NCBI GenBank assembly: GCA_963971535.1
Contig: OZ020598.1
Coordinates: 88,302,985 to 88,366,984, forward strand
Length of the DNA: 64,000 bases
Reading direction: 5' to 3'
From: Notolepis coatsorum
Taxonomy: Eukaryota > Chordata > Actinopteri > Aulopiformes > Paralepididae
Below the pieces are notes generated by a model. That model saw only the letters and a list, made by a program, of their open reading frames with translations. It was not told the DNA's origin and ran no database searches. Made by a program: the position numbers and the translations under genes. Below are positions 22,707 to 34,400 of the stretch, piece by piece (positions within the stretch are counted from its first letter, which is position 1; the number at the start of each line of letters is the position of its first letter).

Positions 22707-23129
22707 CCTGTCCAACATCAGACAGGAGACTCTTCACAAAGGAGATTTTCTACAGTAGAAGAGAAAAGGATACTCTTGTCAAAATCAATGGTGTATATAT
22801 ATATATATAATATAAAGTAGCACAGGGCTGGCCGTGCTGTCACTCCACACCCATGGCGCTCTCGCACATCAAGAGAACCGCGGCCATGAGCTCGGAAATA
22901 AGTCACGACATCACCCCCTCCCCCTCTCTTCCCCTCTCCCCTGTCACTTTCACAGTCATATGTTTCAACTTGCCTCTCTCCAGCACAGCTCTGTGACAAC
23001 TCTCAGACCTCCTGTCCAGAGGGACACACAGGGCGAGGACATGTCTCAGCACAGGAGCCACAGGGGCCTCGGTGTCCTACTGTACGTGTCCCCGGCATAA
23101 GACAGGCATCCTGAAGGAGGTCGTCTTTA
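22707..23129. other. No gene seen
   Basis: Contains a (TA)n run near 22793 and otherwise no recognisable feature. Confidence 0.4.
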
Positions 23130-23280
23130 GCCCTTTCACTACCAAAGGGTTAACCCCTTTCACTGCGCCAATACAGAAGGTTTACCCTTTCACTGCCACA
23201 TGACAAAGGGTTAACCCTTTCACAACCACACTACTACAGAAGGTTAACCCTTTCACTACCACACTACAGACGGTTAACCT
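23130..23280. repeat. Minisatellite with GGTTAACCCTTTCAC
   Basis: About four imperfect units of roughly 35-45 bp, each with a GGTTAACCCTTTCAC core followed by ACCACA. It abuts the LINE fragment that follows. Confidence 0.85.
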
Positions 23281-24138
23281 GGGAGGAGCATTTTGCATGT
23301 ATCTAATGACGTTGTTCTGTGCAACATGTACTGTAATTTGTTGTTAAGCTTTTGAGAAAGGCCACTATACCACGCGGAACAAGAGTAGTCAAAGTGACAT
23401 TGGATTAGTGATGCTAAACGTTTTTTGACCTTGAAATTAAGAAAGTGTGTGTATCGATATAGTAATTTCAGCTTCTTTGAGATTTTGGATAGAGCCATGG
23501 CTGCTATTTCCTCCCCAACAACAGCTTAGTCCAGGGAAACGCCAAGATATTTGACATTTGATTTGCTTTCAATTATGTTTCCTTCACACTGTACCTTGAT
23601 CTTATCACTTTTCTTGAGCCTCTTATTTGTGACAAATAGGATGGATTCTGTCTTTCCTAGATGTAGTGACAGCTTCTTGTCGATCATCCAGTCTCTAACT
23701 AAAGAGAGTTGAGAGTTTCCTCAATAATGTTTGTGTCTTTTCCTGATACGAGTAAAGTGGAGTCGTCTGCATAAATCATAGTTCTACATGACATGCTGGC
23801 ATGTCATTGATGTAGATTAAAAACAATAAAGGCCCTAATATAGAGCCTTGTGGTACTCCACATGTGACCTCTCTAACTGAGGACAGGGCCTCTCCTACTT
23901 TACACACCTGTTCTATGTATGTGAGGTTGGATCTAAACCAGTTTACTGCAACATCTTTTAGGCCTATACATTATAGTTTCATGAGTAGAATTTGATGGTC
24001 AACTGTATCAATCTCAATTTTTTCTGTGATCCAAAAGATCAATCAGCTACGTGTCCATGGAGTGAGCGGTTCTGAATCCTGACTGATACTTAAACAGTAT
24101 TTTGTGTTTGAGTAGGTATTCCTCTAACTGATTATGTA

Positions 24139-24171
24139 CCAGTGTCTTTGGGTTCCTGAAAAGCGCTTTAT

Positions 24172-24202
<31 letters not shown>

Positions 24203-24203
24203 C
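24139..24203. mobile_element. Short SINE-like tail insertion
   Basis: AAAAGCGCTTTATAAATAAA followed by (ATT)n interrupts the LINE; ACCAGT stands on both sides. It looks like a heavily 5'-truncated SINE or LINE tail. Confidence 0.55.
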
Positions 24204-24599
24204 CAGTCTCTCAAAGACTTTGGATATACTATTTAAGATTGACACAGGCTTTACTGCCCTTTTTATACAGGGGAACCACTCTAGCTGCTTTAAGATCCTT
24301 TGGGAACTTTCCAGTCTCTATCGAGAGGTTCACGATATGTGTCAGGATCTTAGCTGTTACACTGACGCTGTCCTTTATAAATCTTGCTGGCATATTGTCT
24401 AGTCCTGTCGCTTTAGCCGTATTAATTTTATTAAGAACATTTAGAACATCACTTTCAGTTACCTTGCTGAGCTGGAAACTATGTTTAGCTATGTTCAGGC
24501 GTTGAAAAAATTTGTCTACAAAAGAAGAACCATATAGTGTCCCTTACTTGATTCTAACTTCTCTACCAAGGAGTAGACTACAGTGGTGAAAGTCATTAA

Positions 24600-25515
24600 C
24601 ACTTTGAGTGCCACGCCGGGTTTTCCTTTTTACCCCCTTGATGCCACCATCCACTTCAATGTTAACGTTAATATCGCCTAATCTATGTTTTAAATTATGG
24701 CTATGTGTCTAATCTGCCCGTCGCTTATCAAATACTATTTTCCAGTCAGTGCTGTCAAGGCAGATTGGTTTTTTATCGCGTCATTTCCGTTTTAGAAAAG
24801 CACCCGTTTTGAGATAAAAAACAGTTCATTCTGGACCATTCTATGAAAATCGTCTTTTACTGGCATATTCCACAACGTTGATATTCGTCGGCCTATTTAT
24901 GAATCGTTTTCAAATAAACGCTAGATGATCAATATTATACGTGCACGCAAGCACATTCGGGCCGCGCACGGATAATCGCCGCGTTGATTTCCTCTTGGAC
25001 TTTTACAGTGAAACCGAAAGAGCCCATTTCACAAAACAGTTTATAACTTCATCAAAATTAGTCTGATTATCCTAACACTGATAACATAGATTCCTTACCT
25101 GACATCAGATGGTATCCAACTGGTATATTCCAATTCCTGATCACCATTCGAAAAAATCAATAAGTGTATAGATCCACCGTGTGTACAGTGCAGTACATGA
25201 TTCCGCGCGTCTCAGAGGCTCCAGAATGAACTGTGGTAACCCCGGCTGGATCAGTGGACTGGAAAATGTGGAGTACCGGATTTTTTTCCCCATCCATTTT
25301 CATTGAGTCCATTCCAAAATCCCTTATGTCATCTGGGAGACGATAGGGGGCGCTTTTTTCCACATATGATCACCGGTGGTGCTCGTGTATACTCGGGCAA
25401 TATGATTTCAAATCGCTAAAAAAAAAGAAGAAAAAAAAAATCAGAGAAATCTCGTGAGTGGCTTTCAACCACATATTAATAAACCCGAGATATCTCGTGT
25501 GTGGCAGTTAAAGTG
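24600..25515 (-). mobile_element. TTAA-flanked MITE, copy 2 (reverse)
   Basis: TTAA stands at 24596-24599 and 25516-25519. The ends are CACTTTGAGTGCC and, inverted, CACTTTAACTGCC. The body is the inverse of 10445-11381 with scattered differences (for example GATTGGTTTTTTATCGCGTC and GTGATCACCGG-type blocks). Confidence 0.88.
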
Positions 25516-26008
25516 TTAAGGTGATTTGCAACTTGTGTTTTGTCCTGACATATACCTGATTGATACGTGATTTCTAGACTAATGTTTTGAGCCTTTCCTT
25601 TATTAGAACATGAGGATCCAATATCTTTAAGAACAGACCATAGTTGTTTAGGCTGTTTCAGATTTTCGTTTACAGCGGTTAGTAATTTGACTTTGCTTTG
25701 TTTATTTTGTATTTTACTTGGTTCCTTACTCTGACATAATCATCATAGTCTTGTTGCTGATTTGTTCTTTTGAACCTGATAAGGGTTCTGTCTCTACTCC
25801 TGATGGACTCCAATATCTCCTGACTAATCCATTTGGCAGTGTTCTGCTTTACCCTAATGTGTTTAATTGGGGCCAGTAAATCCAGCACTGATAGAAATGT
25901 CTCTTTAAAGAGATTCCATGCCTCATCTATGTCTTTACTGCTCAGCATGTCCATCCAACTTATCTCACTCAGAGATTCGATAAAGTGGTCTTTGGAATAG
26001 TGTTTCAT

Positions 26009-26351
26009 TGTTCTGTCTCAACACCACGGTATGAAAGCTCCTGGTAGAGAATCATTACCAGGGCCGTTTCTAGCTTTTTGGGGGCCCTATCTAAATGTTG
26101 TTTGGGGGCCCCTATTTTGTGAAACTATGGTGGGGGAATTCCAAACCCTTTAAGGTGGGCATGTATTTAACATTTAAATGCATTTAAATGTTTGTTTTAT
26201 GTTAGGACTACGGGTGGAAATTAGCCCTGTGCTATTCCCGGCATATTTACGTCCTTATCATGCTGTGATGTTATGCATACACTCATGTAAATGATGTTCA
26301 TTAATTTGCATTGTCCTTAATAAACTAATCTTAATCTTAATCTGGTGCACT
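26009..26351. other. Repeat-derived sequence without a gene
   Basis: TATGAAAGCTCCTGGTAGAG (about 26030) recurs at about 54970, so this is a dispersed repeat. CAGGGCCGTTTCTAGC at about 26079 looks like one end of a hAT inserted in it, with no partner found. ATTAGCCCTGTGCTATTCCC followed by (AATCTT)n near 26320 looks like a retroposon tail. Confidence 0.5.
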
Positions 26352-27077
26352 TTAACACATTGAGCGCCATAATCTTCCCCCATCCTTCACTGTCTATCGC
26401 CAGCTTTTCATGACCATTTTTGCGATATTTCACGATCTTTGCAGACACTATTGTATATTCTATATTATAGCTATGGAGACAATAGTATGGCTCATTTGAC
26501 AGACACTATTTCTAGTCCAACATGTAAAAAAGAGTTTGTTTCTACACACTGTAGTTTGTAGTAGTAGTTTATTACACGCTAAACATCGTCCATTTCCAAG
26601 ATAATCCAGTCTTTTTCCATAGATCGAGAGATAAAACACGTTATATGCAATAAGCCCAAACCGTTCTGGTTGATCCCCTGAAACCCCAAATACTCCCAAA
26701 TCAAAGGTATATACCATGTACATATGTGCATTCACAGAATCATCAAGGGGGGGGGGGGGGGGGGGGGGGTCGTTTTAACTCAAAACTGTGATCGTGTTTG
26801 TCAAGCATGTTTTACGTCCGGTAAAACACAAAACTGTGATCGTTACAGAAACATGTTTCAGGGGGGTGGCGCAGCGGACACTGCACTCTTCACCAACGCA
26901 AGAGACACCGGTCTCGAATCCGGCTGTCAGCGTTGCCTCCGGCTTGGACCGGCCGTCATACTGACTCGATTGGCAGAGTCAACGGGAGGGAAGTCGATGG
27001 GTGGTAATCTGGCGTTGTGAGCAGCTCCTACAGGTCAGTCAGGGCGCCTGCACAGTAAAGACAGGAAATGGCGAGGG

Positions 27078-27931
27078 TGTGAGGATTGGTTCTTTCCCCG
27101 CCACACGCTTCTTGGGGTGCTGTGATGATTGGTCCGTTGCCTAACGCACACTTCTAGGTTAAGTATCAATTACCATCACGCACCTGATGTGTGTGCTAAT
27201 CAGCGCCCCAGAGGGCTTTATATACCTGGACCTTCTTTCTATCGATGTCGGGTCGTTCTGGAATACAACTGTATTTGCCTGCTTTTCCCCGTTGCTGTTC
27301 CTGGTCTACTTTCTCTCCAGGACCTTTCTGTGGAGAACCGCTGTGGAGAACCTTGTTCCCCGTTTGGAGCTGCGCCTCGTTTTGCCCGCTTTACGCGTTG
27401 CGCTTGGGTGAGTGGAACCAAACCCCTCTGGATTATTCTGATTGTGTGTCTTAGAAGAGACACTGAAGACTTCGTTTTGTTGCACTAACTCGGCTAAATT
27501 GTGTGTTGTGGGAAACACTGAGGACTGTCACTGTCAATTGGTTCTGGACCCAGCTAGGGAGGAGGGAACCACACTGCCTCTGTGTTTCGTTGGACTGTTT
27601 CTGATATCTCTCTCTCTCTCTCCGTTTTCCACCTTGAGTGAAAGCTGGGAGTATCTGCAGAGCCGCTACAACGTCACATGCCAATTCCCCACCACTATCT
27701 GCTGGGAGTATCTGCAGAGCCGCTACAACGTCACATGCCAATTCCCCACAACTATCACCAGGAGGATTCTGCAGAGCGGCATATGACTCTGCCGAAGGCA
27801 GTCTCCCCGTTTGTTTGATTATTGTACTTTATCCTTCTTTTGCCTCTGTAAATAAATACGCCCTAGCATTTGGCTAACTCTGAACTCCCTGTCTGTGCCG
27901 TTGCATTTGAGGTCGGTTACAAGCCATAACA
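27078..27931 (+). repeat. Gypsy LTR1
   Basis: 854 bp, TG to CA. It contains an internal 60-bp direct duplication (AGCTGGGAGTATCTGCAGAG and TGCTGGGAGTATCTGCAGAG) and AATAAA near 27851. A TATA-like TTTATATACC lies near 27219. Confidence 0.9.
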
Positions 27932-27944
27932 TTACGACCCGACC

Positions 27945-29909
27945 ATGACGACCTCAGCCGACACAGACAGGGTCAGGGCAGCGTTGGCGGTCCAGATCGA
28001 GTTGGTCAACGACCACACCCAACAGTTGGGTGCGGCTGCGGCTGCTTTACAGGACCTCCGGGCCGAGGTCCAGCTTATTCTGGATGCCATTGACACTCTG
28101 GCCACCCAGCAGACTACCCAGGGGTATCAGCAGACTAATATTCTCCACCAATTACAAGCGCTGAGTGAAGCCGTTAACACCTTGCTTGTAACCCCACCTA
28201 CTTCAGGAGCCTCGGCCAGAGCATCACCCGCAGCCGTGGCAGGCCCCGCGCCTCCCGATCCCGCACCTCGGGAGCCCCGTCTCTCCGAACCACGGTTGTT
28301 CAATGGTAACTTCGAGGATTGTGCCACATTCATCATGCAATGTGAGTTGGTTTTTCGTCATCAACCCAGCCGATTCACTTCAAGGGGAGCCCGAGTAGCC
28401 TACATGACTAACCTGCTCACGGGCCGAGCAGCACAGTGGGTTACTGCCTCCTGGGCAATGGGGGCTGATTTCTGTTTTTCCTACCCAGACTTCGTGGCAG
28501 AGCTCCGCAGGGTTTTCCACCACCCAGCCCGTGGCCAGGACCCAGGAGCTCGGTTGGGCACCTTCCGGCAGGACAGTGGCAGTGTCAGAGACTACACGCT
28601 GGAGTTCAGACTGGCCGCAACGGAGAGTGGTTGGAACGATCAAGCGCTTCGTCTCACCTTCCTGAGGGGGCTCAACGACGCAGTAAGGGACCAGCTCGCG
28701 ACCCAACAGGAGCCCGATTCTCTCTAGGGCCTGATCAGCCTCGCTATCCGCATCGACGGACGCCTCCGGGAGAGAAGGCGTGAGCGAGCACGACTGGGAC
28801 CCCCAGGCGTACCCCCCGAGTACCACGACCTCGAGGAGATTTTCAGTGAGTCCCGGGCTCAGGTCCTTCCGCCTCACCGGCCTTACGACTGTGCCATCGA
28901 CCTCCGCTCAGGGGCTTCCCTTCCCGGCAGCCGCCTCTACAGTGCTGACCGTCCTGCCCCCTCCGTGACTGGTGGGGTTTTTCCCTCCCGAGCTGTGACC
29001 GAGGAGGAACCCATGCAGCTGGGACGCACCCGCCTTAGCCCGGCCGAACGGGAGTCCAGGCTCAGGTCCGGCCTTTGCCTCTACTGCGGCCGGGATGGAC
29101 ACCGTGTCTCCAATTGCCCTACCCGGCCAAGAAGACCAGGCTCGCCGGGACCCCGGGAGATCCTGGTGAGCCGTTTTTCCTGTTCCCCCACCCGTGCACC
29201 ACCTAACCGTCTGACGAACGTCACCCTAGCCTGGGCGGACCAGCGGGCGACGGTGGGTGCACTCATTGACTCTGGTGCTGATGGGAGTTTCCTGGACGTT
29301 GAGTTTGCCACCCGGGCCAACATTCCACTTGAGGACCTCGAGAGGCCCTTGGAGGTCTTCGCGCTGGATCATCGCCGCCTGGCTGACATCACTCAACGCA
29401 CCTGTCCAGTCCTTCTCACCATTGCTGGTAACCACGTTGAGAGACTCCAGTTTTTCATCACCAGCTCTCCTCTTGTCCCTGTAGTCCTGGGCAGGCCTTG
29501 GCTCGTGCTGCATGAGCCCCACATCGCCTGGTCCTCCGGCACCATCAGGGGGTGGAGCCCCTCCTGTCATGCCCAGTGTCTTCAGGCGGCGTCCAGTCCT
29601 TCGCCCCGGGGTTCCCCTGGTGTCCCTGTCTCTAGCCCCCTCTCCGGGCCTCTGTCTCCGTCTCCGGCCTCCCTCGCCGGTTCCCTGTCCCTTTCTCCGG
29701 CCCCCCTCACCGGGTCCCTGTCCCCGTCTCCAGCCTCCCTCACCGGTCCTCTGTCCCCGTCTCCGTTCCCCCTCTCCGGGCCTCTGTCTCTGTCCCCCTC
29801 TCCAGTGCCCCTGATCGCCGGCTTCCTTCGGTCCCATCCGGGCAGGCCGGGGCCGAGTGGGTCGCCGGGTGGCTCCGTGGAGGGGGGGGGGGGGGTACTG
29901 TGGGGGTAC
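27945..29909 (+). pseudogene. Gypsy gag-protease with in-frame stop and displaced pol segment
   Basis: ATG at 27945; 260 codons of capsid-type gag, then TAG at 28725-28727. The same frame stays open to the LTR. After the stop come more gag ([20 protein letters not shown]), then about 50 residues (28803-28950, including [12 protein letters not shown]) that in this family belong at the start of the RT region after protease. Then gag resumes with the zinc knuckle ([14 protein letters not shown]) and the aspartic protease ([16 protein letters not shown]). A Pro/Ser-rich tail of near-repeats ([11 protein letters not shown]) runs to the 3' LTR. RT, RNase H and integrase are absent. The displaced segment is in frame. 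Confidence 0.85.
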
Positions 29910-29915
29910 TGTGAG
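29910..29915 (+). repeat. First 6 bp of Gypsy LTR2
   Basis: TGTGAG, the start of LTR2, cut off from the rest by the BEL insertion. The GTGAG part is the BEL target duplication. Confidence 0.88.
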
Positions 29916-31344
29916 TGTTGTGAAGGGCCAGATTAAACCGAATATATATATTTATTTATATATATTTAATTGTATTTGTATATTCTCTAATATTCCCTGA
30001 TATCCCTTGTATATTCCTTGTACAATATGCATTGAATATCCATTCTAGCCTACTGAACATCCCATAATAGTCTCCATTCTACTATTGGTCGAGACCTTGG
30101 TGCCAGGCTGCCATACCCCTCAGACCCAGTTCAAACGTACCGCTCAACATGTACGAACAAGTCCTAGTTCCGCGTAGGAATCTGGCTACCGCACCACTAA
30201 TGGGACTATTTGTTCATAGTGCGTATATATACTGCGCTACTAAAGTAGGACTTCTTTTCAGTCCAGTTTCTTACCCTCCAATAGAGTCACAGACGTAAAG
30301 CCTCCCCGCGACGCCACGTGTGGGAGTAAGGCCAAGTTCGGCTTACCGTCGGTATTGAGACATCGTGTGTATTGGTATTTGGATAGTCATATTTGGCACT
30401 GTATCGTCGAGTTGGACGTGGTCTATTAAGCTAATAATAGTCTGTTAATATATAGTGCTTCGTGCGGTGAGAATACTACCGTAGTCAGCACCCCATCGTT
30501 TTGGGCAGAAAACTGGCTGCTTATCCAGGGTGGTTGACCCCACGTGAAGCTGCACCCGAGGAGCCCCAGAGCCGACGAGCGAGTGGACCTGTATACCGGA
30601 TTATTCTACCGACGACAGCCCGCCTTCCCAGGCACGGATTATGCTTTGTATACGTTGATTATTCCATGGATAAAGACCCCCGACACTGCCGTGTGTTGGA
30701 ACCCCCCCCCCTGGAGAGGACGCAAGGTGAGGAGACGCTCTGCAAGACGAGGTCGCTTCACGTCTCTCCTCCGTGGACCGGAGGACGCCGGCCCACAAAG
30801 AGTCCACCTGCTTTCATCTGTGGTCCAAGGATCGCCGGCGCATTGAACGGCACTACAGTGGGTTCACCTGGGATACCCTTGGCCGGATGAGGCGGCCGGA
30901 CTCTACCCCCCCCCCCTTCCTACTCCTGTCGGCTTACAAGCGACCGGATTAACCCCCCCTAGTGTATCCAGTATATAATCATTAAAGTATCATTGCTGTT
31001 CTTCCTTAACTATTCCAGGTCGTATATGTACCACCTGCGCCTTCAGAGATTGGACATTCTCTATTGATATACCGACGAATACTCTTGCCATAAAAGTGCA
31101 TACTAATTCCCATTCATAAATGTGATTGATTTGATTAAGTGCTTGCTCTACACACCATCGCTGTGTAGAAATAAAGACCTATTTCTAATTCGTACATTTG
31201 TGTTGGATCCGTTTCATCTACGTGACAGTGTTCATCATAATATATTTATGCCGAGTACTGGGTGGCCGAATATTAAGTACAAAGGTAGTGGTAGTAAGTA
31301 TCATATCTAGTAATACAGTCAGGGAATTGTACCCCTCAGTTACA
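29916..31344 (+). repeat. BEL LTR A
   Basis: 1429 bp. TATATATA at 30224-30231 is a candidate promoter and AATAAA at 31170-31175 a candidate poly(A) signal. A 129-codon frame at 30501-30890 is identical in both LTRs only because the LTRs are identical; it is not considered a gene. Confidence 0.92.
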
Positions 31345-31346
31345 AT

Positions 31347-31362
31347 TGGTCCTTCGAGCCGG
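31347..31362 (+). promoter_or_regulatory. BEL primer-binding site
   Basis: TGGTCCTTCGAGCCGG lies two bases after LTR A, the expected place and form for a tRNA 3'-end primer site. Confidence 0.75.
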
Positions 31363-31412
31363 AGGGTAATTAGTGTAATATTAATATAGTGTTATTAATA
31401 TTGAAATGGCCT

Positions 31413-34400
31413 ATGATGAACACTCCACGAAACGATCCTCCTAACCAACGCCCGCAGCGCGAACGACGGCTCCCTCAGTACTTAGAGGCTTACGCTGTCA
31501 GTCAACAACCTAGTCTTCTACTAACAGTAAACGCGGTAAAACTAGAAAGTAAAAGTATGTCTAACCCCAACGCCCAGACTACCCCGACCATAGAGGCCCC
31601 TACGGGTTCTAATGTAACTGACCAAGTTCACGGTGGGGACCAGTGGGAACCAGACATGACTTCACACCCCGCCAGTACTGAAGAAGTAGTCCCCGATGAG
31701 TCCCGGGAGGAATACAACGCTACCGAGAGAGAACTCGGCACGGAAGAAGACGGGGAGAGCACCGTGGAGATAGAGCTCCAAGGCTCCGCAAGGAGTACCC
31801 CGAGGGAAGGCTCCCCTATACAACCGCCTTCTCCCAGCGAGGCAGAGAGGACCCTACAGCAGGCCTTCCTCATCAGCCTGAACGCCGCTGCTGAACGCGA
31901 CCGACTGCAGATCCAGCAGCGGAGCGAAGAAGAGCATATACGTCTAGAAATAAGACGCATTCAGAGGGAAGAGAATGTGGCCCGAGACCGAGCAGACAGC
32001 CAGCGAGCAGCTGCTGGTGCTCTACGGGACGCAGAGCGCGACAGACAGCAAGCGCAACTAATAGAACAGCTGATCAGACGGACAACACCCTCTCCCTCCG
32101 CCAGAGGCTCCAGGAACTCGTCTAGACACACCTCCAGGGCGGCATCCCCTAGCCGAGTAAACAACCCTGAACTTGACCAACAGACGAGGTCTATACCCCC
32201 CACAGACCACCTCCCCCCACCGGTCCAAGCGAGACCTAGCAACCGGGAAGGAGCAGCATATCCTGTGGAGAGGCTAAACCAGAGACTACAAGCACTGGAT
32301 GACCTAACTGAAGACGAAGAGGAAGAGGAGGAGAACCACGCCCGACGACAGCACAGTACTCTACCGGACCAGGAGATCCGGTACAGCCCAGGCTATACTC
32401 CCGTGGAGCTGCGCTACAGACCCCCGACTCTATACACGGGTGAGCACGACGCACGACCCGCACCGAGGAACAGCACCTGGACAAGCGGGCCATGGTACAC
32501 TGCCGGTACCAGCCCATACCAAGGAGCGGGAGGAGACTCGCCTAGGAGGCCTCTCCCCCAACGCTCGCCGATGCATCCACAGTCAGCGTCATACATTGGC
32601 ACGCCTATGGTACCCGACTTCACCCAAGAGAACCGGGCCCAGTATACAGAACTCTGCATGTGTCTGGAGACCATGTTGGTGGATGTATTGGATGAACGCC
32701 ACAAATACGCCATCCTACTGAAGCACTTAAAGGTACCCCGCGCACATAATATAGCGCTCGCCTACGCGACTTCCACCACCCCATACACAGCAGCGCTGGT
32801 AGCATTGGACCAGAGGTATGGGCGCATATGGGATTACGTGATCCAGGAGATCCGACACATCGACCGCTTACCCCCAGCAATAGACAATCGAGCACTGGAC
32901 GACCTGTCCATCAGAGTGCAGTCCCTGGTAGGGATGTTGGGAGCGCAGAGAGAGAAGGGGAGGCATGAACTTTACGCCAACTCAAATGTGGAAAGGATCT
33001 TGGAGAAGCTGCCGCCCGCTCGACAGGAGCGTTTTAGGCGACAGAGAGACCACCGAGACCCGAATGGCCCCGAACCGAACCTCCTCGATCTAGCAGACTT
33101 CCTGGCGAGAGAAGTCAGCAGCCTACGGCTAGATACATTCGGACGGAGCACCCCTGGCTCCAGAGAAGGAACCAGACGACTAAATGATGGAAGAAGATCG
33201 GTGACTGTGATGCACCAATCGGAGTCAGTACCGAGCAGCAGGAGCCACAGTACCCCCTCCAGAACGGAGAAGTGGAAGATAGTGTGCCCCTACTGTGAGA
33301 AAGAACACTGGCTAGCGCAATGTGACTCCTTCCCCAAGCTGAACGCGGAGGAAGCAAGTCAATGGATAAAGTCCAACAAGCGCTGTTCTCGCTGTGCGCG
33401 CTCACACATGGCAGCCGAATGCCGCTTAAAGAAAAAGTGCACCAAGTGCGATGGAGCCCATCTGGACATACTTCACGACAGTAACAGACGGCGCCCTTCA
33501 CCCGCACCATCCAGCAGCAAAGCGAGCGCCATGTACATCGATCCCGCCAGCAGCAGTGGAGCCCGAGTACTCCTAAAAGTAGTGCGTGTGACACTAAGCT
33601 ACCAGAATAAAGTCCTGGACACTTACGCCGTCCTCGATGACGGGTCAGAGAAGACCCTGCTGCTCGCCTCCGCTGCGGCCCAGCTAGGGCTGCGGGGAAG
33701 CGAAACCCAAATGACAATTCGGACAATAAGACGAGATTTGAAGACGATAAAGGGCGAGAATGTCTCATTCTCTATCGCAGCAAGCGGCCAGCCTGAGCGA
33801 TGGTACCAGATTACAGACGCTTTCACCAGCCAAGAAATAGGACTGTCGCGGTACACATACCCCGTCGCCAAGCTGATGGAGAAATATGCACATCTGCGCA
33901 AGTTACCGATCCCGCTCATAGACAATGCTATGCCGACCCTGTTGATAGGCTCCGACCATGCAGACCTCATTGTCCCGATAGACCGGGTTCATACCGGACC
34001 CCGAGGCTGTCCTGCAGCAGTCGAGACCCGTTTGGGATGGACTCTCCAAGGCCCGCTCGCCAAATCTCTCAACCGAAGTACAGCCACTAGATGTCTCCAC
34101 TCCCGAGTCACAGAGGGAGAAACCGCACTCCTGCAACACGTAGAGCGGTTATGGACCTTGGAACAAATGCCCTTTAAGAACGGAAAGAAAGACATTCGCT
34201 CTAAAGATGACATTTACGCCATTCACCTCCTCGAGACAGGGACCAAGAGAGTCCCGGTCAACGGCGTGTTGAGATACGCCACGCCACTCCTGCGGCGAGA
34301 AGGAATGCCTACTTTCCACGCCAAGACAGACGCCACAGAACGGTACCTGCTGAACACGGAGCGGCGCTTAGCCAAGAACCCCGCCCAAGAGAGTGTATAC

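Larger units (their letters stand above)
23281..26008 (-). pseudogene. Decayed jockey-superfamily LINE, split by a MITE
   Basis: Reading the minus strand from 26008: the linker before RT (KWISQEILESIRSRDRTLIR, 25679-26008), then, after the MITE at 24600-25515, RT pieces near 24260-24310 (AARVVPLYKKG) and about 24060-24120 (KYQSGFR). These are followed by KYLGVSLD-type sequence near 23540 and the thumb region (SLIQCHFDYSCSAWYSG, 23274-23498). Many frameshifts and stops make it inactive. It is a different LINE family from the L2 copies at 12 and 56 kb. The endonuclease is not visible. Confidence 0.75.

Noticed and set aside
26079-26110. hAT-like end CAGGGCCGTTTCTAGC
   Set aside because: No partner end with a matching ATCATTAC duplication was found.
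28127-29837. Minus-strand frames opposite the Gypsy gag region
   Set aside because: Shadow frames of a GC-rich coding region on the other strand; no motifs.
30501-30890. 129-codon frame, identical to 37132-37521
   Set aside because: Lies inside the BEL LTRs; identity reflects LTR identity. No known motif.
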